Below, in pieces: positions 1-6,543 of a DNA stretch of 15,278 nt; position 1 is the first letter of the stretch, and every line of letters starts with the position of its first letter. Source of the stretch: Chloroflexota bacterium (GTDB taxonomy: Bacteria > Chloroflexota > Anaerolineae > Anaerolineales > Villigracilaceae); assembly GCA_016191985.1 (NCBI GenBank), contig JACPVB010000092.1, positions 1 to 15,278 of the forward strand, given 5' to 3'. The notes below the pieces were generated by a model that saw only the letters and a list, made by a program, of their open reading frames with translations, was not told where the DNA came from and did not search any database. The position numbers were made by a program, and so were the translations under genes.

Positions 1-1
1 A

Positions 2-79
2 TGGCTGTTCCTGTTGCCCGCGTTTTTTATCGTTATTTGGTTTATTGCCGTTGTTTTGCTCAATCAGTTTTCTACATAA
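2..79 (+). CDS. C-terminal end of a possible membrane protein (5' truncated)
   Basis: Frame 2 is open from the window edge to a TAA at 77-79 and encodes about 25 residues, nearly all hydrophobic (Trp, Leu, Phe, Ile, Val), ending in a short polar tail Asn-Gln-Phe-Ser-Thr. This looks like the last transmembrane helix of a membrane protein encoded mostly upstream. The stop lies 38 nt before the adenine deaminase-like gene on the same strand, so the two could be co-transcribed. The open stretch is short enough to occur by chance, so the hydrophobic composition is the main support. The family cannot be identified. Confidence 0.45.
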   Translation, partial: WLFLLPAFFIVIWFIAVVLLNQFST

Positions 80-117
80 CATGGAAAGATTACGGTCAGT
101 AATTTGGAGAAGAATTT

Positions 118-1908
118 ATGACATCATCCACAAAACTCACTTGCGCACTCGTTGATGTAGCCATGGGCCGCGCCCCTGCCGATCTTTTGATTCGCGGCGG
201 CAAATGGGTCAGTGTGCAATCGGGTGAGATCGTCGCCAATACCGACGTCGCTATTGTGGCGGGTCATATTGCATTCGTTGGGCATAATGCGGAACATACC
301 CTCGGAAAAAAGACAAAGGTGATCGAAGCGAAGGGCAGGTATCTCATCCCCGGCTTGCTGGATGCGCACATGCACGTTGAGTCGGGCATGGTGACGGTGA
401 CGGAGTTTGTGCGTGCCGTGGCGGTGCATGGCACCACCGGCATGTTCATTGACCCGCATGAGATCGCGAATGTCTTTGGCCTCAAAGGCGTGAAGTTAAT
501 GGTGGACGAGGCCCAGAAACAACCGACTCATGTTTGGGTGCAAATGCCCTCTTGTGTTCCGTCTGCGCCGGGGTTTGAAACACCGGGTTCTTCCATTGGT
601 CCGAAGGAAGTTGCGGAGGCGATGCAGTGGAAAGGCATCATCGGCCTGGGTGAGATGATGAATTTCCCCGGTGTGTTTATGAGCGATAAAAAAATGCTCG
701 ATGAAATGTCCGCGACCCATGCGGCAGGGAAGGTGATTGGTGGGCATTACGCCTCGCCAGATTTGGGGATTCCATTCCATGGCTACGTGGCGGGCGGCGC
801 GGAGGATGATCACGAAGGCACGCGGCTTGATGATGCGATTGCCAGAGTCCGCCAGGGCATGAAGGCCATGCTGCGTTACGGCTCGTCGTGGTTCGATGTG
901 GCCGCGCAGGTGAAAGCCATTACTGAAAAGAAAATGGATTCGCGCCGCTTTATCCTGTGCACAGACGATTCGCACGCGGAGACATTGACAACCGAAGGCC
1001 ACATGGATCGTGTTTTGCGCCACGCGATCAGTGAGGGGTTGAACCCGATGACGGCCATTCAGATGATGACCATCAACACGGCCGAGCATTTCGGTCTCAC
1101 CAAAGAGATGGGCATGATCGCGCCCGGTCGCTGGGCAGATGTGCTGCTGGTAGATGATTTGATGAAGTTCAAAGCCGATATGGTCATCGCCAGGGGGCAG
1201 GTTATTGCGGAGAAGGGCGAGTTGCTGGTCAAACTGCCTGCGGTGAAATATCCCAAGTGGGTGACCAACTCTGTGCATTTGAAAAGAAAACTCACAGCGC
1301 AGGATTTTGTCCTTCGGACGAGAGCAGGGAACGGGTCCGAAATGGAGGCGCATGTCATCGGCGTGATCGAGAATCAGGCGCCGACTCGTCATCTGAAGAT
1401 GAAAGTCAAAGCGGAAAATGGTGAAGTTAAAACCGATCTAAAACGTGACCTGGCGAAGATCGCATTGGTGGAACGTCACCGTGCAACGGGCAAGGTGACG
1501 GTGGGGCTGGCGAGCGGATTTGGGTTTACGCGGAAATGTGCGATTGGTTCAACGGTGGCGCATGACAGCCATCACATGATTGTGGTGGGGACGGACGATG
1601 AGAGCATGGCGATTGCTGCGAATGAACTGGCGAAATGCGGCGGCGGCCAGGTGGTGGTGCTCGACGGCAAGGTGGTGGGATTGGTGGAATTGCAGATCGC
1701 AGGTTTGATGTCCAACGAGCGCGCCGATGTGGTTGCGAAAAAAGCTGGCACGGTGCTCGATGGCTTCAAGATGTGCGGCAGTGAATTGAATAACCCAAAT
1801 ATGCAATTAAGTTTGTTAGGGCTGGTGGTAATCCCTGAATTGAGAATTTCGGATAAGGGTCTTGTGGATGTAACGCAGTTCGATTTCATTCCCGTGTTGG
1901 AAGATTGA
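118..1908 (+). CDS. ade: Adenine deaminase-like amidohydrolase
   Basis: Predicted to hydrolyse adenine to hypoxanthine and ammonia in the cytoplasm (EC 3.5.4.2 family), feeding purine salvage or catabolism. The 596 residues match the usual length of the family. The metal-binding motif His84-x-His86-Val-Glu-Ser opens the amidohydrolase barrel. It is followed by IDPHE (111-115), GLGEMMNFPG (176-185, with the conserved Glu179), a GGH motif at 208-210, and CTDD (281-284) carrying the catalytic Asp. The C-terminal region after about residue 390 is the adenine-deaminase-specific domain, with SGFGFTRKCA and SVAHDSHH-like motifs (about 465-490). ATG 118 is preceded by GGAGAAGA at 106-113. The GntR gene starts 6 nt after the stop, so the two form an operon. 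The usual Asp-Gly-His before the lid is Gly-Gly-His here and the following Pro-Gly is changed, so a modified purine substrate is possible. Confidence 0.9.
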   Translation: MTSSTKLTCALVDVAMGRAPADLLIRGGKWVSVQSGEIVANTDVAIVAGHIAFVGHNAEHTLGKKTKVIEAKGRYLIPGLLDAHMHVESGMVTVTEFVRAVAVHGTTGMFIDPHEIANVFGLKGVKLMVDEAQKQPTHVWVQMPSCVPSAPGFETPGSSIGPKEVAEAMQWKGIIGLGEMMNFPGVFMSDKKMLDEMSATHAAGKVIGGHYASPDLGIPFHGYVAGGAEDDHEGTRLDDAIARVRQGMKAMLRYGSSWFDVAAQVKAITEKKMDSRRFILCTDDSHAETLTTEGHMDRVLRHAISEGLNPMTAIQMMTINTAEHFGLTKEMGMIAPGRWADVLLVDDLMKFKADMVIARGQVIAEKGELLVKLPAVKYPKWVTNSVHLKRKLTAQDFVLRTRAGNGSEMEAHVIGVIENQAPTRHLKMKVKAENGEVKTDLKRDLAKIALVERHRATGKVTVGLASGFGFTRKCAIGSTVAHDSHHMIVVGTDDESMAIAANELAKCGGGQVVVLDGKVVGLVELQIAGLMSNERADVVAKKAGTVLDGFKMCGSELNNPNMQLSLLGLVVIPELRISDKGLVDVTQFDFIPVLED

Positions 1909-1914
1909 GGAGTC

Positions 1915-2631
1915 ATGGCTAATTTCCCTTTTCAACGATTGCAGGCCGACCTGGCCGCATTGATCACACGTTCACCGGCGGGTCAGCGGCTTCCGTCTGA
2001 GCCTGACCTTGCAAAACAGCTTGGCGTTTCGCGCGCCACATTGCGCGAGGCGATGCGTTCCTTTGAAACCCAGGGGCTCATTCGCCGCAGGCAGGGGTCG
2101 GGCACGTTTGTGGTCGGCAAGATGCAGGTGCTGGATAGCGGCCTTGAAGTGCTTGAAAGCCTTGAGACCATGGCAAAGCGTTTGGGGCTTGAAGTCTCTG
2201 TCAGCGATTTGAACATTGAACCCGTCACTGCCGATGAAGAAACCGCGAAAATGCTGGATGTTCCGGTTGGCGAAGAGCTAACCCGCGTAAGCCGCGTGGT
2301 TCGCGCAGACAATAGACCGGTTGCCTATCTTGTGGATATTCTGCCTGAGACGATCCTGCGCTCGAAGGATTTGCCTGCCGATTTCCACGGCTCAGTGCTG
2401 GACTTTTTGCTGGGTCGCGGGGATTCTCTGGCATCTTCCCGCGCGAATGTCAGCGCCATCGGCGCCACGGCTGAAGTGGCAAAAGCCATCGAAATCCAGC
2501 GTGGGGATGTGCTGTTGCATTTTTATTCGCAGTTATTCAGCGCTGAGGGCAAGATCGTGGATTATTCGTTAAGCTATTTTATCCCCGGGTATTTTCATTT
2601 CCATATTGTGAGGCGGGTGGGTGGTTCATGA
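1915..2631 (+). CDS. GntR-family (HutC/UTRA) transcriptional regulator
   Basis: Ligand-responsive DNA-binding repressor of 238 residues. The N-terminal winged helix-turn-helix spans about residues 5-68, with the recognition region LPSEPDLAKQLGVSRATLRE and a wing ending RRRQGSGTFVV. The rest, about 88-232, is a UTRA effector domain recognisable from its ILPETIL-, IGATAEVAKAI- and DYSLSYFIPGYFHFHI-type segments. The start ATG is preceded by GAGGAG at 1907-1912, overlapping the stop codon of the deaminase gene, which implies tight co-expression. By position it probably controls the deaminase, and perhaps the catabolic and importer genes downstream, in response to a purine-related metabolite. That target assignment is inference. 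A dyad at 89-103 and a stronger palindrome at 10919-10943 are candidate operators. Confidence 0.9.
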   Translation: MANFPFQRLQADLAALITRSPAGQRLPSEPDLAKQLGVSRATLREAMRSFETQGLIRRRQGSGTFVVGKMQVLDSGLEVLESLETMAKRLGLEVSVSDLNIEPVTADEETAKMLDVPVGEELTRVSRVVRADNRPVAYLVDILPETILRSKDLPADFHGSVLDFLLGRGDSLASSRANVSAIGATAEVAKAIEIQRGDVLLHFYSQLFSAEGKIVDYSLSYFIPGYFHFHIVRRVGGS

Positions 2632-2633
2632 TT

Positions 2634-3156
2634 GCCACAGAGATCACAGAGCTTTTTGAGATTTGTTGAGTGATGATTGTGGTATTGGTTGATGGATTCT
2701 GGTTAGGAGAAGGAAGTGGTGATGGGAGCTTTTCCGCAAAGGCGTTTGCCAGAACAAGACGACCCTTTAACACGCAGGATCATAGCCTGTGCCATTGAGG
2801 TACATAAACGACTTGGGCCTGGGTTGTTGGAGAAATTGTACAAGGAAGCAATGGTCATTGAAATGGAACTTGATGGCCTCAAAGTTAGTAAGAATGTGCA
2901 AATCAAAGTTGAATATCGAGGTAACACGATAGGAGATTATTACATTGACTTGCTCGTGGAAGATACTGTTATTCTGGAATTGAAGAGCGTCGAACGACAT
3001 GATCCTGTTTTTGAAGCTCAGATTTTGTTTTATATGAAATTGTCAGGCAAGAAAGTTGGCTTGTTGATTAACTTCAACTCTAGAATGGTCAAAGATGGTA
3101 TTAAGCGCTTTGTTTATTAACTCTTAAAACTCAGAGCCCTCTGTGGACTCTGTGGC
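2634..3156. repeat. GxxExxY gene framed by inverted nonamer repeats (possible mobile unit)
   Basis: The left end (2634-2660) consists of three 9-nt units of the form nnCACAGAG, the third degenerate. The right end (3130-3156) is the same pattern in reverse complement (CTCTGTGGn). Aligning the left end with the complement of the right end gives 21 identities out of 27. The left end starts 3 nt after the GntR stop. The right end stops 26 nt before the chosen start of the M20 gene. The whole unit therefore sits cleanly between two genes that otherwise look like operon neighbours, and it carries exactly one gene. Target-site duplications were not found. That it inserted as a unit is inference. Confidence 0.55.
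2722..3120 (+). CDS. GxxExxY family protein (PD-(D/E)XK nuclease-like)
   Basis: Small protein of 132 residues carrying the eponymous motif Gly34-Leu-Leu-Glu37-Lys-Leu-Tyr40. This is followed by an Ile-Asp76 strand and a Glu86-Leu-Lys88 strand, arranged as in the PD-(D/E)XK nuclease fold, and by a conserved Gln100 in the next helix. The family is widespread in environmental bacteria and its function is not established; nuclease activity is inferred from the fold. ATG 2722 has AAGGA at 2710-2714 upstream. In-frame GTG codons at 2716 and 2719 are alternatives using AGGAG at 2705-2709. The gene is unrelated in function to its neighbours and is enclosed by inverted nonamer repeats. Its coding sequence looks more AT-rich than the surrounding catabolic genes, consistent with transfer. 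Confidence 0.85.
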   Translation: MGAFPQRRLPEQDDPLTRRIIACAIEVHKRLGPGLLEKLYKEAMVIEMELDGLKVSKNVQIKVEYRGNTIGDYYIDLLVEDTVILELKSVERHDPVFEAQILFYMKLSGKKVGLLINFNSRMVKDGIKRFVY

Positions 3157-3181
3157 TAAATTTATATTTTTCGAGGTAAAT

Positions 3182-4390
3182 GTGAAAGTACAGGAAATTA
3201 AAAAGAAAGTTCAGGAAAATCGTGAGAACATTGTTCAATTCATGCGGGATATTTGCGCCATCCCTTCCATGGATTCACAGCTTAAGAACGTAGGCGAACG
3301 CATCGCCGCTGAGATGAACAAACTCGGTTTCGAGGAAGTCCGCTTTGACAAAATGGGCAATATCATGGGGCGCATCGGGAACGGAAAGCGTGTGATCGTC
3401 TACGACTCGCATATCGATACCGTTGGCATAGGCGACCCCGCCTCCTGGGGATGGGATCCATTCAAAGGCAAGGTGGAGAATGGAATCCTGTATGCGCGCG
3501 GCGCGTGTGATGAAAAAGGTTCCACGCCCGGCATGGTGTACGGCCTCGCCTTTGCAAAGGAGCTTGGCCTGCTGGAAGGCACGACCGCCTTTTATTTTGG
3601 AAATATGGAAGAATGGTGTGATGGCATCGCGCCAAATACCTTCGTTGAAGTAGACCCGAAGATCAAACCCGATTTTGTCGTGATCGGCGAACCGACCAAA
3701 ATGCAGGTGTATCGCGGGCATAAGGGACGTGTGGAATTGAAAGTGACTTCCACGGGTAAATCTGCTCACGCCGCATCTCACCACCTGGGTGATAGCGCTT
3801 TGTATAAAATGCTGGCAGTCATCTCCGGCATCCGTGATTTGGATGCACACTTGAAAACCCATGAATTCCTTGGCAAAGGCACGATCATGGTCACCGACAC
3901 GCGCATCAGCACGGCCTCCATTAATGCCGTGCCAGACGGGTTTACCATTTTCATTGACCGCCGCCTGACTTTTGGCGAAACGAAGGAAGAAGCAGTTCAA
4001 CAGGTCAAAGATTTGATCCCCGGTTATCTGCGCGATCAGATCACGGTTGAGGAATTATTCTATGATGAGCCATCCTATACGGGATTCGTATTCCCCGTTG
4101 ACAAGTATTACCCAGCCTGGGCGCTTGAAGATGCGCATCCTATTGTGCAGGCCGGGCAGGAGACGGTCCGCGAGTTGTGGAATGAAACCCGCCCATCCGG
4201 TAAGTGGAGCTTCTCCACGAATGGCACGTATTGGGCTGGCAAGGCGGGCATCCCCTCGATTGGGTTTGGACCCGGCGATGAGATCCACGCTCACACCATC
4301 ATTGACCAGGTCTCATTGGATGATGTGGTCGCCGCTACGGAGTTTTATGCGTTGTTCCCGAGTGTGTTGGGTAAACAGGTAGGTGCGTAG
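3182..4390 (+). CDS. ygeY: M20 family metallohydrolase, YgeY type
   Basis: Zinc-dependent amidohydrolase or deacylase of the M20 peptidase family, 402 residues, close to the length of E. coli YgeY. Metal ligands are visible: His77 and Asp79 in DSHIDTVG, Asp110 in GACDEKG, Glu143-Glu144 in NMEEWCDG, Glu170 in IGEPT, and His369/His371 near the C-terminus in GPGDEIHAH. The dimerisation lid covers roughly residues 178-290. YgeY-like hallmarks include VYRGHKGRVELKV, FLGKGTIMVTDTRIS, IDRRLTFGET and KWSFSTNG. I chose GTG 3182 because GAGGT lies at 3173-3177 and the product then starts like the family. The longer reading from 3143 begins inside the right nonamer repeat. YgeY is linked to anaerobic purine/ureide catabolism in E. 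coli; the exact substrate is not settled. The last codons (from 4371) lie within an octamer repeat array. Confidence 0.88.
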   Translation: MKVQEIKKKVQENRENIVQFMRDICAIPSMDSQLKNVGERIAAEMNKLGFEEVRFDKMGNIMGRIGNGKRVIVYDSHIDTVGIGDPASWGWDPFKGKVENGILYARGACDEKGSTPGMVYGLAFAKELGLLEGTTAFYFGNMEEWCDGIAPNTFVEVDPKIKPDFVVIGEPTKMQVYRGHKGRVELKVTSTGKSAHAASHHLGDSALYKMLAVISGIRDLDAHLKTHEFLGKGTIMVTDTRISTASINAVPDGFTIFIDRRLTFGETKEEAVQQVKDLIPGYLRDQITVEELFYDEPSYTGFVFPVDKYYPAWALEDAHPIVQAGQETVRELWNETRPSGKWSFSTNGTYWAGKAGIPSIGFGPGDEIHAHTIIDQVSLDDVVAATEFYALFPSVLGKQVGA

Positions 4391-4450
4391 ACATGTAAAC
4401 AGGTACACATGTGTTTACATGTCTACTTGTTTACGTGTCTACCTACGTAT
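4371..4450. repeat. Period-8 inverted repeat array (octamer array 1)
   Basis: Five consecutive octamers beginning GTA start at 4371, 4379, 4387, 4395 and 4403 (pattern GTAnrCAn, one unit diverged). They are followed by octamers ending in TAC at 4418, 4426, 4434 and 4442, the reverse complement of the first type. The two halves form a perfect 14-bp inverted repeat, 4387-4400 with 4413-4426 (arm GTAGACATGTAAAC), around a 12-nt spacer. The array includes the final codons and the stop of the M20 gene and ends about 84 nt before the next gene. Function unknown. It could fold as a strong hairpin in RNA and attenuate the operon. Confidence 0.75.
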
Positions 4451-4534
4451 GAAAATAACGCCAAAGAAGGAAACATTAGGAGTACAGGAGGTCCGTCGTC
4501 GTCGAGTCGTTGACAATTGAATAAGGAGGTTCGT

Positions 4535-5488
4535 ATGCGTAGTTTTGCTGGTCGGGATATCCTTTCGCTCAAGGAGTTCGAGCGGAATGAGTTCTTCCAC
4601 GTCTTCGAGGTGGCGCAAAAGATGGAACCCATCGCGCGCGCCCGCCGCAACGTGGAGATGCTCAAGGAGAAGACCCTGGTCGCGGCGTTCTATCAACCGT
4701 CCACGCGCACGCGTTTGGCGCACGAAGCCGCCATGCACCGCCTCGGCGGTCATGTGGTTGGATTCGCCGACCCAAAGATGACGCGCGCGGGTGACTTCTA
4801 TCAAGAGTCCATCAAGGACACGGTGAAGATGCTGGAGTTTTATGGCGATGTGATCGTGATGCGCCACTTCCAGCAGGGTGCGCCGCATGAAGCCGCACGA
4901 TGGGCGAGCGTTCCCATCATCAATGGCGGGGACGGTTGGGGGGAACACCCAACCCAAATCCTCACCGACCTGTACACCGTGCTGCGCGAGAAAGGTCACA
5001 TTGACGGTCTCAAGTGGCTGGCGGTTGGTGATATGCGCATGCGGACCATGCACTCGCTCGGCTACGCACTCAGCCAGTTCGATTGCCCGATCACGTTCGT
5101 CTCACCGCCCGATATGGGCCTAACCGATGACTTCAAAAAGGAACTTGCTCAGTACAGCGTGAATTTCAAGGAAGTTGACCACGTTGAAAAAGCCATCGGC
5201 GAAGCGGATGTGATTTTGGTCGAGCCGGTGGTTCAACCGGATTACACCAAGTCTCGCGATGAGCGCGGCAAGGAAATCAGTCTCACACCGGCCAACTACA
5301 AGATTACGCGTGAACTGCTTGAGACGAAAGCCAAACCCGACGCCATCCTGTTGCATTCGCTCCCCCGCATGGATGAAATCCCCACCGACGTGGATATCAC
5401 CCGCTGGTCGCGTTACTGGCAGGAAGCCTTCAACGGCGTCGTGATGCGAATGACGCTCCTGGCATTGGTGCTGGGCGCGATGGAATAG
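4535..5488 (+). CDS. Aspartate/ornithine carbamoyltransferase family protein (PyrB-like, acceptor uncertain)
   Basis: Cytoplasmic transcarbamylase of 317 residues, of PyrB type by sequence. The carbamoyl-phosphate motif is Ser56-Thr-Arg-Thr-Arg60, followed by MHRLGGHVVGF (67-77), VMRH with Arg110, GDGWGEHPTQ (132-141), Arg170 in RTMHSL, and HSLPR (274-278) where ATCase has HPLPR. The start is ATG 4535 behind AAGGAGGT at 4523-4530; the longer TTG reading from 4517 would begin upstream of that site. Two substrate loops differ from ATCase. The 80s loop, which in E. coli supplies Ser80 and Lys84, reads KMTRAGDFYQES. The segment that holds Arg229 and Gln231 in E. coli reads ILVEPVVQPDY. This argues against ordinary aspartate carbamoylation. 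With carbamate kinase downstream, a catabolic transcarbamylase acting on an unknown acceptor is more likely, which is inference. Confidence 0.82.
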   Translation: MRSFAGRDILSLKEFERNEFFHVFEVAQKMEPIARARRNVEMLKEKTLVAAFYQPSTRTRLAHEAAMHRLGGHVVGFADPKMTRAGDFYQESIKDTVKMLEFYGDVIVMRHFQQGAPHEAARWASVPIINGGDGWGEHPTQILTDLYTVLREKGHIDGLKWLAVGDMRMRTMHSLGYALSQFDCPITFVSPPDMGLTDDFKKELAQYSVNFKEVDHVEKAIGEADVILVEPVVQPDYTKSRDERGKEISLTPANYKITRELLETKAKPDAILLHSLPRMDEIPTDVDITRWSRYWQEAFNGVVMRMTLLALVLGAME

Positions 5489-5497
5489 GAGAAGACC

Positions 5498-5788
5498 ATG
5501 ACAATTTTCGATGACCTTCGCAAACGTTATGGCGCTGCAAGCGCGGAGCAAAAGTTGATCGCCCTGCGCCGCGAACTGTTGAGACCCATCATCACAGTGG
5601 AAACCTCCGCACATTTGCTGACCACTGCGGGTGACCAGATCTGCAACTGCCTGCCCGAAGAGATCAGCCCCGAGGAATTTAAAAATACTGTCAACTGGCT
5701 GAACGAAGCGGCTCGCGATCTGCATCAAATTTTGGATGCGCTCACCAGCGACACGGCTCAGGTACAGGAACAACACGGCTTCGAATAA
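5498..5788 (+). CDS. Hypothetical protein with HisKA-like helical hairpin
   Basis: A 96-residue protein that I cannot assign to a named family. It is charged and predicted mostly helical. The segment at about 21-39 (ALRRELLRPIITVETSAHLL region) followed by a second long helix (about 65-84) resembles the two-helix dimerisation hairpin of sensor histidine kinases. The phosphoacceptor His expected just before the Glu-Leu-x-x-Pro motif is absent, replaced by Arg. There is no ATPase domain. It starts 9 nt after the carbamoyltransferase stop with AGGAGAAG at 5487-5494, so it is translated from the same mRNA. A role as a small partner or regulator of the operon enzymes is possible but unsupported. 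Confidence 0.7.
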   Translation: MTIFDDLRKRYGAASAEQKLIALRRELLRPIITVETSAHLLTTAGDQICNCLPEEISPEEFKNTVNWLNEAARDLHQILDALTSDTAQVQEQHGFE

Positions 5789-5864
5789 ACCTTTCGCTTC
5801 TTTTCTTGACCTTTAGCCTGCTCGCCTTACAAGTAGGATGTATTACTATTTGGCATTTACCGAT

Positions 5865-6392
5865 ATGAAAATTCTGGAAATTCGACGACACTCCATCCGC
5901 TCCCAGCCCGGTGACCACTTAAACCAGTCGGGTGTAACCCTTGCCCGGCTGGTTGGGCAGAACATCGGTCCGTTTGACCGTGTGGTCACATCCACGCTGC
6001 CTCGCGCATTCGAGACCGCCATCGCCATGGGCTTTGCCGTGGATGAACAAGCCGAGCTAATGAGCACCTATGGCCGTGACGTGGAAAAGGAGGCGCCCTG
6101 GCCCCTTTCCTTTGCGGAGTATGCGGATGTGGTTCAGCGCGGCGCGGCAGCCGCAACATATGCGCGCAAACTTTCGAAATATTACGCCGGCATCATGAAC
6201 GATTTCATCGCTGAAAGCCGTTCCGCGCTGGTGGTTAATCACGGCGGCGTGGTGGAGTTGGGTGTGGTCGGCTGCCTGCCTGATTTTGATTTTTCATCCT
6301 GGGGCGGCTCTGTGGAATATTGCGAGGGTGCCAGGTTGTATTGGGAAGGGGACAAGTTTATAAACGGAGAAGTGCTTCGGGTTTCTATGTAG
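5865..6392 (+). CDS. Histidine phosphatase-like protein
   Basis: Protein of 175 residues of the histidine phosphatase (phosphoglycerate mutase-like) superfamily. The N-terminal strand carries Arg8-His9, the phosphoacceptor His, in RRHS where most members have RHG. VTSTLPRAFETA (41-52) supplies the second conserved Arg (Arg47), and VVNHGG (123-128) supplies the second catalytic His (His126). These are the core residues, so a phosphatase activity is plausible; the substrate is unknown. I start at ATG 5865 because the family begins directly with this strand. An ATG at 5838 would add nine residues, and neither start has a convincing ribosome binding site. It sits between the two carbamoyltransferase genes, which suggests a phosphorylated intermediate or a regulatory role. 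Confidence 0.75.
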   Translation: MKILEIRRHSIRSQPGDHLNQSGVTLARLVGQNIGPFDRVVTSTLPRAFETAIAMGFAVDEQAELMSTYGRDVEKEAPWPLSFAEYADVVQRGAAAATYARKLSKYYAGIMNDFIAESRSALVVNHGGVVELGVVGCLPDFDFSSWGGSVEYCEGARLYWEGDKFINGEVLRVSM

Positions 6393-6543
6393 AAATATAT
6401 GGCTTGTTGAAATTTTGCAAAAAATTTGCTGCTGTACATTTCCTTCGCAAAATGCCCATTTAATCGGACTTCTGCGAATGCCAATCAGACCTTTAGGGTT
6501 GCCTGTACGGTAGAAAAGAAAATAAAAAAATAGGAGAAAAATT

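Noticed and set aside
1..102. Frame-1 open stretch starting with ATG at position 1
   Set aside because: Arg/Tyr/Cys-rich with no family features. Frame 2 over the same bases gives a plausible terminal membrane helix.
496..1392. Minus-strand open frame opposite the deaminase gene
   Set aside because: His/Arg-rich shadow composition with no recognisable domain, fully inside a well-supported plus-strand gene.
3143..3181. Upstream GTG start for the M20 gene
   Set aside because: It lies inside the right nonamer repeat, lacks a ribosome binding site and adds residues absent from YgeY relatives. GTG 3182 has GAGGT upstream.
4371..4450. CRISPR interpretation of the octamer array
   Set aside because: Units are 8 nt with no separate unique spacers, and the second half is inverted. 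No cas genes are present. The same applies to 7624-7774.
4510..4538. TTGACA at 4510-4515 as a -35 box
   Set aside because: The position 17 nt downstream is GTATGC, overlapping the start codon, with no plausible -10 and no room for a leader.
6393..6543. Gap before the knotted carbamoyltransferase, examined for promoter or RNA gene
   Set aside because: A 7-bp dyad (6412-6418 with 6447-6453) and AT-rich stretches are present, but no convincing promoter, terminator or RNA fold could be supported.
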